64,000 nt of DNA from Ooceraea biroi (GCF_003672135.1 NC_039509.1:11976663-12040662), one strand, 5' to 3'; shown: positions 37,942-52,130, counted from the stretch's first letter. Numbers and translations are program-made. The notes: a model not told the origin generated them from the letters alone.

Positions 37942-40900
37942 ACAATTCACGCAGAGAAATCGGAAACTAACTTTCCGTTTCCGTTTTCGGTAATTCGTTA
38001 CTTGACGAATGACGTTACTATTGTTTTCCACGTAATAAAACTGTCAATTCCTCGCGCTGAATTTTAACGTAAATTTGACAGCAGCAATGCGCCATGTCCG
38101 ACAAAAGACGACAATCATTACTACTACTGAATAGCGTAACGATACCATCTTTGGAGAAGTTTCAATGAAAACTGCGATCGCAGTGGGAATGACTCGTCGC
38201 GAAGTAACAATCTTGATCTTTGGAGCGACAGTTCTTCTTAGCGTAACAATCCTCAAATAACGGCGCAATGCACTAAATCGTAGCGCGCCGGTTTCGGAAC
38301 TTTGGGAATGGCACGTTAGAAACTCGCGTTGAGTTCACGAGGAATTGCATTCTGTTACATGTCCGTGGCAGAACTTCACGAAACTATGAGCGTGTTAACC
38401 GATTAAGTTGTCTCGCATATGCGAGTCAAGAAACGTTCGTTATCCAAAAAAGATATTATCTATTCAGAAAGATGTTGCCCATTTCAAGTGCATCTCGATT
38501 TTCCGCGATTCGCGTTTCTATTATTTCCGACTAAACGCTTTATAATACATTTCCGACGTTGTCGATTGTCACGATGATCTTTTACAAAGTAAATGTTTTT
38601 ATAAACCCAATTTTTAAATCTTTTAAATTATTTTCTAAATTATTGTAGTAACCACTTGCATTATTATGCAGTTTCGATTTATATATTATGTTATTATTTT
38701 AATTTTTGTGTTTATAATTATTTTTTCTTAGTATTTATAATTTTTAGCGCCTCGAGATGTTTGACTTATTTATTGTTAAGAATACATCTAAATCTAAAAT
38801 CGCTCGATCTTTCTGTACGCACGTACACGTTACATATTACGCGATCTATTATATCTTCAGACGTGCCATCTTCCATAAAAACATTCATAAATATCGTATA
38901 AATCGATTTCCCTAGAGTATATTGCAGATTGAGTTAACGTAACGCAATTCGGATAATCTCGTTTACCAGGCGGGGGTTGTTTCACACATTACAAGTGAGC
39001 GAAGTAACGTCATTACTTTGCTGGAAGTTTGTTAGCATATAAAGGCGTAGCAAGGAACATCACGGCGCAAACGTTAACGTTAACAGGTAATCGTAAAAAA
39101 GTACTGGATGTTCTAAGATATCACGCGCTTCAAGATATTCTTTTCAGTTGCGGAATATCTTGAAGATTACGGAAGAAAAAAGTGTAAGAAATTGAGTGTC
39201 TTTCTTCGTGCATAACATTTTTGTGATCTTTTCTATATATTTCTTTATTTGCATTATTTATTTGTATTTCTAATAGATAATAGTATCATTATACATAGAA
39301 TTAGTTTGATGATGAACATGGTGAAACAGAATCCGTAATGTTGCAAGAACAAGAGACATGACAGGACATTTAAAATATTCTACAGAATTAAAATAGAATT
39401 TCGTTTCAAAATTACAGTTAATCTGATGGAGAGCTGTCCGACGTACGTATTTTATGCGCGATCGGTATTTTCGCTTTCCCATTCTGTTCCACTTTGCAAG
39501 TTCTGCAAGAGGATTTGATGCGAGGTAGTGCGAATCGATAGAAAGTCATCCACCGTTCTATAAATGTACGATCTTCTTGCCGTCGAGCGCAGCCGTACAT
39601 AAAAAGACATCACTTGACAACGTGACGTTGATTTTGTTGCTCGCACAACGTCGAATCATCTCGGAGTTACGTAAAACTTCAGCGTGAAATTCTCTCGGAT
39701 TACGCAATCGATTCGAAATCTATTTATTTATTTGCTTGCAAAGCTGTCAGTGCTGTTGTGTCCACAAATCCACTGCGAGTCTTGAATTTCTTTGGCGCTC
39801 CAAACTTTTGCCGACTTATTTATACCAATCGTAAAATTAAAGAAAACACACGCATATTGCATCAAGTTTCAATCAATTTTTTAATCCAACCATTTTCAGA
39901 ACGTGCAGCTTGCGTATTTAATTTCTTGATTAATAACTTGCAATAAGTACATGCACTGAAAGCGGGCGTTCGATTTACCAAAATAACTTGTTTCTGAGAA
40001 GTTAAATTTTCTCAAAGTCTTCAAGGCTTTTAGTCCTTAGAGCTTTGCTCTTCTCGTGTGGGAGTACCTGATTTTCACGCGAGTGCTTCTAAGCGGAACG
40101 TTCTAAGTCGCATCTCCGTAATGCATCTTAGGTTCTCCGAAAAATTACGGACTACACATTACGTGCATCCGACGTAAGCGGATAAAAAGAAAAATCGTTA
40201 ACTTGTTCTAGTCTTCTCCGGATCGCCACCCGTTGGTGCGCGCGTCAATACTCGGATGCAGCTTCGGATCAGCTTACAATTTTTCTTGGATGCTTCGCAG
40301 GATGCTGCGCGAGAGCGGGTCATAAATTTCCGCTAGGCATACCTGTACACGTGCGCGAGCCGATATCGATTGTATTTATATACATATAATATACTTGCTG
40401 GCCGTCCCGGCGAGCGAGAAATCCCGCTCGACGCTCGAATCGGAAATTAAATTTGCCGTGGTGCAACAAGTAGTTAACGTTTTGGCAATTATCGCAGCAT
40501 GCTCGGCGTGACAGAGTGCCGTGCGCGATAAACAGCCGATGGAGTTCGCTGAGCTCGCAACGGAGCTTGCTTTTTGCGTTCTCGAGTGTGCCGACATTAC
40601 GCTCCGACGGAATTCTCGATCGGTTTTCATTATTTCCGGCAATTGCTTCCCGTTTGTGCTCACGCCAAATCGCTCGCGGCCACGTGTGGTACCCTTTATT
40701 CAAAGTACTTGCCAACAAGACCATTAACATGGTTTTCATGTTAACATGGCATTCAGCGTTAATAATTACGTGGCAATTTCATTCAGCATTCTTTTAATGG
40801 GGTACATGTACGCAAACGTGCGCGCAAGTAACAATAACGAGAATCCAGCGGATGGATAATTATATTAAAATCCTCTTTAAAGCTTCCATAGATTTAAAGA

Positions 40901-42369
40901 TGAATTCTAAACCTATTTTTCGATGTCAAAGTGTTTCCCAATTAATTCGCGTACATTCAGCGATCGTGAACGGATAGTTATTTGTTAAATTACTTCTCGG
41001 GAACACGGTGGATCTCGCGTTTATCGAAAATCTCTGGAAAAAGAGCCATACGAAGTAAAACTCGTCGGCGTGGAAATTAATCACGACACAAACGCGTTCG
41101 GATTCACGGCAGCAATACATTACGTTACGCAAGCGAGTCTCGTACTTGCTTTTTCTCGATACAAGTCGGTTGTACCAGGGTGCCCGCGAGCATTCAGCCG
41201 GGTTAAAGATAATTTGTCATTCTTGTTCGCTGATAAGATCGTAATCATGTTCCCAACGGCGTCGAGGGTGGCGTGTATTGTATGCCGCACGGCTAAACAG
41301 CTGCCTAATAACATCGATCATCGCGAACGTCGAAAAATCGGCTCGCGTCGCGAGCACGCAGCGCGAGATTTATTCATCGCCCGCGCTCGGCCTGAATCGG
41401 GCATCTGTCATGGAAATTCTACGACGAAAACGGCAAAGGACATAAATGCCATGGAAATTGCGGCTTCGGCACGAACGTTCCGCTGGGGAATTCGACATTC
41501 TTCTGCTGGAACTGGCTTACGACAGGTTGTTTAGTTCCCTTTGCAGCTGGGGGTGGGAAGGGCGCGGGTACGAGCGGGTAAGGCGGTCCTGTATTTGCAT
41601 AAGTTTATTGGAAATATAGAACAACGCGTGGGAGAAGGAGGCGGCTGCTTCGTCCTTATAAAGTGCGCGATTTGCAGCCGTCATGCGAGAGACGCGAGGT
41701 ATCGCGACCCAGCGAATTGCGCTGTAAAAAAAGAATGTCGATCGACAAATTGAAACTTTTCTCCTCTGTCAAGATAGAAATGTAGCCTGCCGAGGAAACC
41801 TGTGATTCCTTTCCTCTTTGTTACTCTCCTCCTTGTCCTTCCTTTCTTCCTTTCTCCTCGTTTATTGCTTTACGGATATTACGCGATCACGCATCGTCGC
41901 TCGATTATTGAATCAATAAAGAACCGCGTCGCTTGGATAAAAAAATTACGTATAATGCATCAAGATTTTCGTACATTCACATGCATGAATTCCATTTCCA
42001 CACTTGCTTACGCGCGGACTTCAAGTTTTGCATTCCGAGTTTCTCGAAAATCAGTCCCGCCCGAAAATTTCTCATAAGTTTCCGCGCGATACACAGTCGT
42101 GTAGGGAAAATTCATGAAAAATTCAGATTCCTCTCCCTGTTCATAAATAAGGATTCGAGCGAGAGAACGTTAAGGCTTCGCGGGTTTTAACGGGATTTAA
42201 ATGCGCGAGGCGTGTCACATCATCGTAAATTAACACGTGGTTTATTTCCATTGGGTTCACGGGCATCTCGCGCGTCCTTCGCTCGGGTTCATTGACAAAT
42301 ATCCTTTCACGGGGTGAGATTTCACCGTGGCGAACGCGGCTGGTGGTAAGAGGGATCGAGCTGTACATC

Positions 42370-42395
42370 ATGCGATACGATGCGATGCGATGCGA
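42370..42395 (+). repeat. (TGCGA)n pentamer run
   Basis: About five TGCGA units, the second altered to TACGA, upstream of nothing recognisable. Confidence 0.8.
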
Positions 42396-42957
42396 GTTGT
42401 GTGAGAACTGGAAACTCCTTCCGCATCCATTTCGCAAAACTTGGTAGCGAAGCTTTGGCAAGATGGGTGAGAGTCACCGGCACTCGTATCCCGACGTGAA
42501 CTACGACGGAAGATGCACGGGGTGTCCCAGAACTGTCGTCGTTTCTTTCATCGCGGATTCCTCGGGCAATTTGAAGTCGATTTTCGTTTGGACGGCGTCC
42601 TCAATCGAGCACGTCTTCCTTTTTGCGTACTCTTCCCAGCATTAACCCGTAAGTACTCGCGCGGAAGAAAGTTATACGGATACACGTCAGCGGATATTTA
42701 TCTCCCTGCCGCGAGCGGATTTAATATACAATTTCTGGAACTTTGAGATTTAGCAGCAAAATACCGTATGCGAAGCTAGTTTCTCTCGACCCTGCTTATA
42801 AAATCGATAAGGATAAACAGCAGCGTGACAAAAATTGCTTGTGCGCATTAGTGCTCGAGTACTTATGGATTAAACCCTCTCTCTTGAGATAATTATGCCT
42901 TCAGTTAAATTTATATTAATATTGATATTAAATGAGTTATACTAAATCATTCAATAT

Positions 42958-43005
42958 ATTTATATTGAATCATAAATTTATATTAAATCATTTATATTAA
43001 ATCAG
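42958..43005 (+). repeat. AT-rich tandem 14-mers
   Basis: Two adjacent copies of TTTATATTAAATCA, with degenerate related units just before them. Confidence 0.7.
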
Positions 43006-46000
43006 AGCACGCAATAATATGCGGAGAAGAGGAATGAAAAGAAGAAAAATTCCATTATTGCATTTATTATACAATAGATATCAATCTATTCTCTGCGTTA
43101 CTTAAAAATCATGAATAAACAATGCAACAATCGGGAAAGAGAGAATTAACCATGCTGCGTGTGAAGATACATATTAAACGATATAATAGACGCGGTTAAA
43201 TGATTTGTCTGTCGAAATGCGCGATGATGCATCCATGAGTATGAAAATGGACACATATGCTGTGTTTTATTTATTAAAAGACTGAAGCGCAGGTACAACT
43301 TAATCCGATTTTCTGCTGGCTTTTCGACATTCTGCTTAAGCCGCTCGGTTAGCCATCGGCTGACAGGCATCGGTGTAAGCGCGAGTCAGATTTCCGGATA
43401 CATCGCGTGGATACATTGGCAAGCTGTTGGACCACGAACTTCTCCTCCTCGTTCTCCCGTAACCCGGTTTGGATTAGCGTCTCGGTTGCGATATCGATTT
43501 CGAATTCTAAGCAAACGCTGTCTTGCAACCGACGAAATTTCGTCGAAACAAGATACAATAGCCGCGCATTATCCTGCAAGGCAAATCTGGGACAATGTGC
43601 AGTCATTTGTATGATCGACGGCAGTGTATTACGTTACGTAACATGAGCTTTAGGCGTTAGACAATCGCACGATGATTTGCGATACGCAGTTGCACATGCG
43701 TATTCCAAGAGATTTTAATGATTAATTGGCAGAAAACGGATTTCTGCCGTTTTTCTCTAGAACTCTAGAAAGAGATTTCTCTAGATCTTTTTACTTACTC
43801 CGTAGCGCATTGTGATCGTTTTGTCTTCGGCAATTTTCTTGGTGTTTACTTCATAATCTGATGTTGCAAGTGTTCAAGTGGAAAAGATACATCGCAGGGT
43901 CTAATTGCATTGTAACTCGCGGACTCGTCATAAATTTCCGCGCAGACCGCGAGAAAAGAGTGCTTTTCGGGTTTCCGTTTTCGAGTTTGCGTTTTGCCCT
44001 GTAAAAATCGTGCCGCTTCCGGAACACAGCGAACAGAGGGTATCTGGCGATAGCGCGGATGTTCACGCTCGCGCGGAACCGTCTCGCGAGTGATAAATGC
44101 GCTCGAGCGTTGCGTCGCTCGTCGAGGAGAATAAATTAATTTCCGCCGTCGCGGCGGAAAGATATTAGTTCACGCGGCTGAGTGCATCGGCTGCAACGTT
44201 GATGATCCTTTTCACGGCGGGCACTCAAAGGGCGATATTTACGAGAAAAGGCAATGGTCCGTGATGATGCGAACCGATGAAGAGCCGCTCGGACTTCGAT
44301 GCACCGCGGAAACGATCCAAAAACTGTTACGATGGAATTACAAATTATTAGAATCGCGAGTCGCAGGCAACTGAATGTGAAATTGAAGTTTTTCATGAAA
44401 GTTGAAGTACATCAAACCGATGAAAATGGAAAGAATAAAACTCACGACACGGGAAAATACGAAATATGTCGTTTCGTTAATACGTAGAAGCGAATGCAGC
44501 GAGATTCAGATTTAACAATGTCATATTCTGACATCTGACATTCTGATATCCTCGTTTCTAAAAACTAAGATAAACGAACATTGAAAGAGAGAGAAAATCA
44601 ATAAAAACGTAGGAAATCTGATTCTGTTAAAAACTTCAAATATGTTAAAAAATTCGATTATTTTAAAAGTTACAGATATAGATAATATTCCGGATAGATA
44701 ATGTTTTACATTTTTTCAGATTTATTCTAGTCATTCACTTATTTTCTAGTCTAGTCATCATCAGCCCGAAGCAACTGCCAATTTTTGTACTCGTCAGCGA
44801 CATTGTTACAATTCTGAATTTTTCTTTGGTTTTAGTTTCCTCACGCGCTGAGAGAAATTTTCACGTTTCGCTCTCAAGACGAATCGGCACAAAGAAACGC
44901 ATAAGATGCAGGCGGCAAGAGTGGAACGCAACGGAGATCTGGCGCGCCAAGTTTGCGACAGACTCGAAAGTGGCAAGAGTTTGCTCGATTAGCATCCAAC
45001 GCTCTTTGATCTTCGTCGTGACGCGACGCCTGCGCTATTGATTAATCAATGTCCCTGTCGCTACCCGCAAAGATCCGTTGTCGACGCAGATTCTCGTTCT
45101 CCATTTTAATACTTACACGCGTACCGATCGCCGCGCATCGGAACTTTCCGTATCGATCAAATTTCGAGTAGCCCGCAAGCTTTATTGGAAACTGTGGACG
45201 AAGAGAATTCGATGGAAACTTGGATGGACACCGACATCCGCAAACGCGGGAGCAACTCGGGAGTGCACGCAAATGTTCGAGATGGGAAGACATTAACAAG
45301 ACCGATTTTTCATCGTTCGTGACACGGCAGGCGAACGGAACGAGGATTATTTCTCGATCGCACGAGTCGAAATGGCGAATTTTTATCCCTCGTTGACTTT
45401 TACAAATTGGATTGGTCTGATTGGATATCTTTTGTTCTCTTTTTTTTTAAATTTCGATAAATTGCAAATAAAGCTTCTTATGAAATTATGTTTACGTCAA
45501 ACTTCGAACGTGAAATTATGTTTACGCGCAATTGTGAAACGTGATATTGCCATTTGTAGCCAGAAAATTGCCGTTAAAATACAGACTTCTTGACTTGTCC
45601 CGATTACAGATACTTAATTTTTCAATCGAATGAAATGTGTAGCGATTGAACCAAATACAAATTTTAATAATCGTTTGCAAACTCCGATGCAACGGACGGG
45701 ATGAAATTTCTGCCAAGTCAGGTGGTGTTTTGGCCGGAAGCAGATTGTAGCTCGAACATATCGTGAAGAACCTCGAGATAGCGATCGCGTCGATTGTGTT
45801 GGTTGCAACGAAACAGTACTGTAACTAGGAGTTTACGATAAAGATATAACTGATGTAACCAGTCGTTTCTGCATTCCTAATAAACAGACTATTATTGCAA
45901 GGTACTGCACTTTAGATAATGTCACAAATTTAAGCTCTAACAATTTCTTAATAGATATATGCGTAGGCAATAAGTGGACAAGATCACCATTCTAAATTAA

Positions 46001-47447
46001 ATTGAATAAAATGTAATATTCGTAGATTACAGTTAAATGAGAAATTTAATTTTAATTGAAAAATTTCCCTTTCGACAACTGAGTCTTAAACATTTTTGAA
46101 ATATTCGAAAAATTGTATCAGAATACAAGAAAAGATTATTATATAATTATTTCACAAAATATAATTTGCTGGAGAATATTTTAATCTCTAAGTAATTCTG
46201 CAATCAATAGTTAATAATAATTCTCTGACTTTGAAGGGAGGATTTTGTTTCGAAATCTGAAAAAGTCGAGGAATCAACGATCAGTCTTAGTAAGCTCTTT
46301 GAGACAGCGAGTACGCTCCTGTGTAAAATAAAATGAGCTTTCCGATTGCTGCTGACCGAATCGCGAGCAAAGAATGATTTGAAAAATCAGCTTTACAGTT
46401 TGTCGCTCTGTTTTCAGCTTTACGTGCTCGCCAATACATGACTAAACATATGCAGCAATCTTCACGGGAAACGTAAAGAACCGAGCACTCTTCAAATAGA
46501 GCAATTTTCTTGTCAGACTGTTTCCTTTCACAAACAATTTCTTTCCTTCAAATCGTTATACCCCACTCAAGCATCTATTTAATGCGAAAAAGTAAGAATT
46601 TATTTAATGTTGACGCAATTTCATTAAACTGAGCTTCTACTGCATTATTAATGTTTATTTATTATATATCTATTTGTATTTCATTTGTATTTGTATTCAT
46701 CTTACCTTATGTATCTACCTTACTCAATCATACTCATATCAGACGTGCTCCTCGACGCAGATAGATGATTCCAATATACGGCTGCGGACCTGACCGGAAA
46801 CACGACGGATTAAGATATCCTTCAACGTTAACTCTAGCGTGCAAAATCTAATTAATTCCAAAGGTGGAGCGTCAAGGTATTTGCTTCGTCGATGTCTACG
46901 TCGCTCGGCCAATGATTAATTAACGCTGTTTACATGCCGCTTTGAATGATACCGCCTCTGCGGAACTATAGGCGACAGAAATTAACTGGGCGTTTAAGCG
47001 ATTGGCTCCCCGAGGGAATGCGAGATACGTGTTGAATTTAAATGCCTCGATATATATCGAAGATGTACCAGAGACAATCGGGATCCGAAGGATCACGGAT
47101 TAGAATCGGGGCACAACACAAAAGACTGGCGCAATGCCTTAACTGGCTTTTCGTCTCGATCGCAACGGAGATTTCCCGGGGCGGTTACAAATGACGCTGA
47201 CGAGGGATCACTATTCAGCGGGATCTAGTCGAGCAAGAACTCGACTCGCAGTTACTCGTGGAAATGCGTCTCGCGGTGGAAAACCACGACGAGAACTCGC
47301 CGGGAGTAATCGTAATGAAGGATCACGCGAAGAAGCGATATTAATGTCGCGCCGCGATGAAAACGGGGCGGACGCGAGATCTGGAATCGCGAGAGAAGAT
47401 CAAGATCACACCTCTGTCTTCCTGTCTCGCTCGTGCTCTCTGCTCAA

Positions 47448-47470
47448 TCTCTCTCTCTCTCTCTCTCTCT
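47448..47470 (+). repeat. (CT)n microsatellite
   Basis: A perfect CT tract of about 23 bases within a longer pyrimidine-rich region to about 47.51 kb. Confidence 0.9.
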
Positions 47471-49653
47471 GTTTCTTTCTATCTTTGTCTCTCTCCTTCC
47501 TTTTCTCACGCGGCAAACGACCATCTGTCGGAGACGTCCAGTCGGAGAGTATCGACTAATGGCATACGAGAGCGTGAACGAAAAGCCCCGCCGAGAATGA
47601 CGACCCTTCGGCATTCGGGCTCGGTATTCGCTACCTTCCGCTCTAAATCCTCCCCGGATTTCGATGAATTATTCGCGCCGTCCTCCGGAAAACGTCGCTC
47701 TTTCCACCAGCCGCCACTGCCATCGGATACGACTTTGCGGACCGCGGATTTTCGCCTTTTACATCACCTCTCACGAGAGCAGCAAATCGCCAAAAGATCG
47801 TACGATAGAAGAATGGCGAACGATGACTGGCGACCAATTGATATCGAGAGAGAGGTATCTGTTTTTTATACGTACAGACTATCCAGGACGTGATTTTTGT
47901 CTATGAAGTTTTTCAATCAACTTTTTTATTTGATACGTTCTGAAAAAACAAATTTTTTCATTCAGACATCTATAGTTTTTAGATTAAAAATGTTGTAGGA
48001 GACTGTTATATAAGAAAAGATTATTATAAGAATAAGTAATAAATCCAGAATTTCTCAATTATTATTTGTCAATATTTTTTATTAATGAATTAAATGAATC
48101 AATTAATAATTCTGTTAAATAACGGCGAGATTTTTGTAAATACTCAGTTCAGTTCAATAGCAATTGCGTTTTAATTAATAATAAAAATTCTTCTGGACTG
48201 GACTGTGAAGTATATCGTTTATATATCTGCCATCTACTATGTTATTGATATGTACATTTATATGAACGTACGCTGAATCGTATATCAATAATTTTCAGAT
48301 AATATTTGTCTGTCACCGAATGTGCAAAGTTACGATGAAAGTACTCCAATGTACATAGTATCCAATCGTATATAGTAAAATTTCGAATGTTACGAAGTGC
48401 TGCTTGATCGAATGCAATCTGCTGACAAAAATATTCGTAAACAAGATTGTAACGTGGAATCATCCTGCAGCCGCTACGATATATTTCAATTCCATTAGCG
48501 TAATTTACAGATGCTTTCGCACGAATGTCCGCCGTCTGGCATAATTTCGGCATTGACACTAACGCAGTTTCGTACGTTTTAACACTGTGCGTATACATTG
48601 GTATTGATCGTGTTTTAGATTTAAAGCCACGTCCACACCGTATCAATTGTAAATATTCCGTCCATTCGTCACATATAATCGGATTTTCACATTTTTCGAT
48701 ATTTCAGAAAAGATATAGAAAAACAAATTGATATAAAAATAAAACAAACTTATTTTTTAATCAGGTATATGTGTATCAGGTTTTTGATTTATCTCGCTCG
48801 AAGAAAAGATTTCTCGATAGCAACATATGCAAAATTTCACAGTTCATAGTATTGAATAATTGAACCAATAACAACGTGCTAATATCGAATTACAACGAAC
48901 GGATCAAATTTAATTAAATTTCACTGTCGAATGTACAAACCCCAAATTCCAATACCATATTCGAGAGATGAAAATATAAAATAAAATTAATAAATTCAAT
49001 ACTTAACGCGGTGACATACATTTTGCGAGAGGATCACACTTAAAGAAAGATTTTTATAAATTATGTTATGGGCAAACGACATACTATCGGCTTTGATGTG
49101 TGCACTACTTAAAGGTAAGCCAGCATATGAAGATCTATATCTTCATATAGGATGTAATTCGCTATATATATGGGCGAGACAACTTCTCCATATACTCGGC
49201 ACGTTGTTATATATCACGATTAACTTGACTTAATGCTCCAGCAATGCGCCTGGTGGGCAGACCTAAGGTAATGTTATTCACTAATGTCAGAGAAATTAAC
49301 CCGCGTACACAAAGTCACGCGACCAATTAAACTATATTCAACAGTTTTAGAAGGGTAAGTGAAAATCCAGGTTGCATCGGGAGATATCACCGTAAAGCGT
49401 AATTCCCATGGAATAATTTCAAGAGGGAGAAAGAAAGCATAAAACACATGACTGAAGTGTAATTAATATAATTCACAAATGTTTAATTTCATAACTGCTA
49501 CGTTACATACGTTAATGATAATTTCAGAAACCATGTTCTTATGACATTTGTTTCGCGAAATGTGTGTCTAAATCCAAATTGATACTATGTGTATTCTGAT
49601 TATTCCAATTCGTTTTTCATGTTCTATCAACAATCACAGCAGCCAGTTAAATA

Positions 49654-49683
49654 TTAGGAGTGTGATTTAGTTTTGAGGGTTTT
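49654..49683 (+). repeat. mariner left terminal inverted repeat
   Basis: Thirty bases from TTAGGAGTG to GAGGGTTTT, matching the reverse complement of 50890-50919 at 28 of 30 positions. Confidence 0.93.
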
Positions 49684-49824
49684 GCAACAGATGGCTGTAG
49701 TGTCAGTTTGTTCCAATAGCTGTTTCCGATAACTGTTGTTTCTTACAGTGTTGACATTATCCATGACATTTAATAGCATTATAGCAATAGATGCAATAAC
49801 AGTCGTGTTTATATCATCGTAAAA

Positions 49825-50842
49825 ATGCAACTTGCGAAAGTGCATTTTCGACATGCGTTGCTTTTGTTTTTTAATCAAAAGAAAACTGCGACTGAGGGTT
49901 ATAGAATTCTTGTGGAAACTTATGGTGATTCTGCCCCATCAATTAAGACGTGTGAATACTGGTTTAGACGCTTTAAAAGTGGTGATACTAATGTGAAGGA
50001 CAAAGAACGCTCGGGACAACCAAGAAAGCTTGAGAATGCAGATTTGCAAGCATTATTGGACGAAAATCCAACAGAATCCACTTCAGAACTTGCCAGAGCA
50101 TTAAATGTTGATCGTACAACAGCTACCAAACATTTACATGAAATGGGAAAAATTCAGAAAGAAGGGAAATGGGTTCGACATCAATTATCGGAAAGTGCCA
50201 TTGCGAACCGGTTGAACATTTGCATTTCGTTGATCGCCAGGCAAAAAAAGAAGAGTCTTTTGTCTCGGATTGTTACTGGGGATGAAAAGTGGATCTATTT
50301 TGATAATCCGAAACGCAGAAAATCATGGGTGGATCCAGGCGAACCATCAACATCCACTCCGAGACGCAATATTCACGGTTGAAAAGTAATGCTCTGTATT
50401 TGGTGGGATAGTGTACTATGAGCTGTTAAATCCGCATGAGACTGTCACGGCTGATCGTTATCGACACCAATTGTACAAGTTGAAGCAAGCATTGGACCAA
50501 AAACGACCACCAATTGCGAGTAAACGACGGAAAGTGATTCTTCTTCATGACAACGCTCGACCTCACGTTGCGTTATCAGTGAAACAAACACTATTAGAGC
50601 TCGAATGGGAAGTCTTACCGCACCCCGCGTATTCTCCGGACATTGCTCCATGCGATTATTATTTGTTCCGGTCGATGCAACACGCTTTAGAGGATACACA
50701 CTTTCATAATTTCGAAGAAGTGCGAAAATTTGTCGACGAATGGATCAACTCGAAAGAAGAGTCATTTTATCGTGGTGGAATCCATCTCTTGCTAGAAAGA
50801 TGGGAAAAAGTTATAGAAAACGAAGGGAAATATTTTGATTAA
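49825..50842 (+). pseudogene. mariner transposase, stop plus frameshift
   Basis: The cut-and-paste transposase gene. The first 185 codons from an ATG at 49825 hold the N-terminal DNA-binding region with helix-turn-helix segments (EYWFRRFKSGD, then the second around LNVDRTTATKHLHEMGK), the linker SGQPRK and the conserved WVRHQL motif. They also hold the first catalytic Asp, residue 153, in TGDEKWI. A TGA at 50380-50382 ends this frame. The reading continues in the +1 frame near 50400 with VLYYELLNP, then the second Asp (50549-50551, in HDNARPH) and third Asp (50654-50656, in APCDYYLF), 35 codons apart. The stop at 50840-50842 closes the gene. The rest of the family signature is intact, so inactivation looks recent. 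Length, allowing for the lesion, is about 340 residues, normal for mariner. Confidence 0.93.
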
Positions 50843-50889
50843 GGTATTCATTCATTATCATATTTAAATACATGCGTTTTTGAGCAAAA

Positions 50890-50919
50890 AAAACCCTCAA
50901 AACTAAATCAAACCCCTAA
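50890..50919 (-). repeat. mariner right terminal inverted repeat
   Basis: Partner of 49654-49683, ending CCCCTAA before the TA target duplication. Confidence 0.93.
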
Positions 50920-51799
50920 TAAATATTGATTTCTGTTTTTTTCTTGAAATGCGAAATGGATTCGAAACCGTCGAAATTTTTATGCAATTAACAATTCGCA
51001 ACAGAGTACCTTTCGGAACTAAATAAATAATTAAAATTTTCATCAAGTGCATTTAACTAAGTTTCTTTAATTAGATTTCATTATAATTAGAAAACTCCGA
51101 TATAAGAGGAATTCCGGCGTTCTTTTTTATTCAAATCATCGTTAAACAATTAGGCCACAATGTGCCGGTTCCCTAATGAAAAGTGATTGTTAAGGATTAA
51201 TACGCGAACCTTTAGAAATGCGCGTGAATGCAGCGGCTTTGGCTATTACTGTGCATGTCAGCTATGCCCGCACACAGTTATGCCCTCTCAGAGACGGGGA
51301 TATACTACTGAAAATAGGTAGATATGTACCACAGAGGTCGGACAACGCAGCTGTAGTCGATATGCACGCAAGCGTGTGCACTTCTGTGTGCTTGAGATGA
51401 TTCGTGACAACTTGCATAACATCAGAAAGCGATTTGCTAGCTGCTTGTTATCAAAGTTGACACAATGCGCCTCACTTCGAACGATGACATAAACTACGGC
51501 CGCCAGAAGTTGCAAAAATTGTTTACTTTTTCTTCGACTTACTTCAAATTCATTACTGGAATGAAACGATATCAGTTGCGATTTATTTAATCGATTTTTA
51601 ATTTTTTTATTGTTTTTAATTCATTAATTTATGTTTTTCGTAAATATTTTTAATCAAGATTTAATTCACCTGTCAATTTCGCATGCGAAGGGTGGATTGC
51701 AAATAACTATGTATAGCAAACTAATCAATCGAAGAATGTGTTTATGATGTGAAAATGTTAGGAACGCAATAATTTATTGCGCATTATATTGCAAATGCA

Positions 51800-52130
51800 G
51801 GAACCCGGAATGTATAATGTTTGCGGTGCAACGCTTCGTGGTGAAACTGAAATATGTGCAATGTGGAAAATGTACATCTTGCGCTTCTCATCTTCAAACT
51901 TTATATCACTCCACAGTTGCTGAAAACAATTTGAATTTGTAATGCAAAGCCTCTCTCTTACAATCGTGGACTGTATCATTTTGATATTTACTTTTCTACC
52001 AGACAAGACAAGACAGGACGAGACAAGACTTACTTCGCCATGAAGATTTATGCGTAGATTTATACGCTGAATAATTTGCGATTTTACTGCGCCAGTAACG
52101 TCGCCAGTAATGTCCGACGACAATTATGAT
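51800..52130 (-). pseudogene. Unidentified two-exon unit, copy A
   Basis: This is a minus-strand segment homologous to copy B about 730 bases away. On the minus strand a donor GGCGAA|GTAAGT (intron starting at 52033) and an acceptor TTGTTTTCAG (intron ending at 51920) bracket a 114-base intron, in the same place as in copy B. Downstream of the acceptor the translation is QLWSDIKFEDEKRKMYIFHI. Its FED block aligns with copy B in the same frame, with a synonymous GAA/GAG difference. The protein family is not recognised; an insect receptor gene or remnant is only a guess. It may be a decayed gene fragment, because upstream frames contain stops. Confidence 0.35.
52002..52029 (+). repeat. (ACAAG)n pentamer tract inside copy A intron
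   Basis: Imperfect ACAAG/ACAGG/ACGAG pentamers just inside the proposed donor of copy A, absent from copy B. Confidence 0.75.

Larger units (their letters stand above)
31611..49653. other. 18-kb intergenic DNA, no supported gene
   Basis: From the phosphatase stop to the mariner there is mixed AT-rich and moderate-GC DNA with many short frames on both strands. The longest + frames (about 158 codons from 34214 and 154 codons from 41070) have no recognisable domain and no matching splice partners, so I do not call them. The first part must include the phosphatase 3' untranslated region. Visible structure is limited to GA/CT microsatellites, a TGCGA pentamer run, short AT-rich tandem units near 42.96 kb and a small hairpin at 37.9 kb. 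Confidence 0.6.
49654..50919 (+). mobile_element. mariner transposon, near full length, inactive
   Basis: A 1266-bp mariner-family DNA transposon. The 30-bp terminal inverted repeats (left begins TTAGGAGTGTGATTTAGTTT; right reads TTAGGGGTTTGATTTAGTTT on the other strand) differ at two positions. TA dinucleotides flank both ends (49652-49653 and 50920-50921), as required for this family. Inside is one transposase frame with the D34D catalytic signature, interrupted by a stop and a frameshift, so the element cannot move by itself, though its ends look usable in trans. It is 97% identical over its last 362 bases to the fragment at the start of the window, so both derive from a recent expansion of one lineage. 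The subfamily (irritans, mellifera, mori and so on) is not assigned. Confidence 0.95.

Noticed and set aside
41070..41534. 154-codon + frame
   Set aside because: There is no domain, no signal or membrane pattern that makes sense, and no neighbouring exon; likely chance in moderate-GC intergenic DNA.
42463..42645. 60-codon ATG frame containing a GGGGTGTCCCAGAA word resembling transposon-end sequence
   Set aside because: There is no second matching end nearby and no domain in the peptide; the word alone is not enough.
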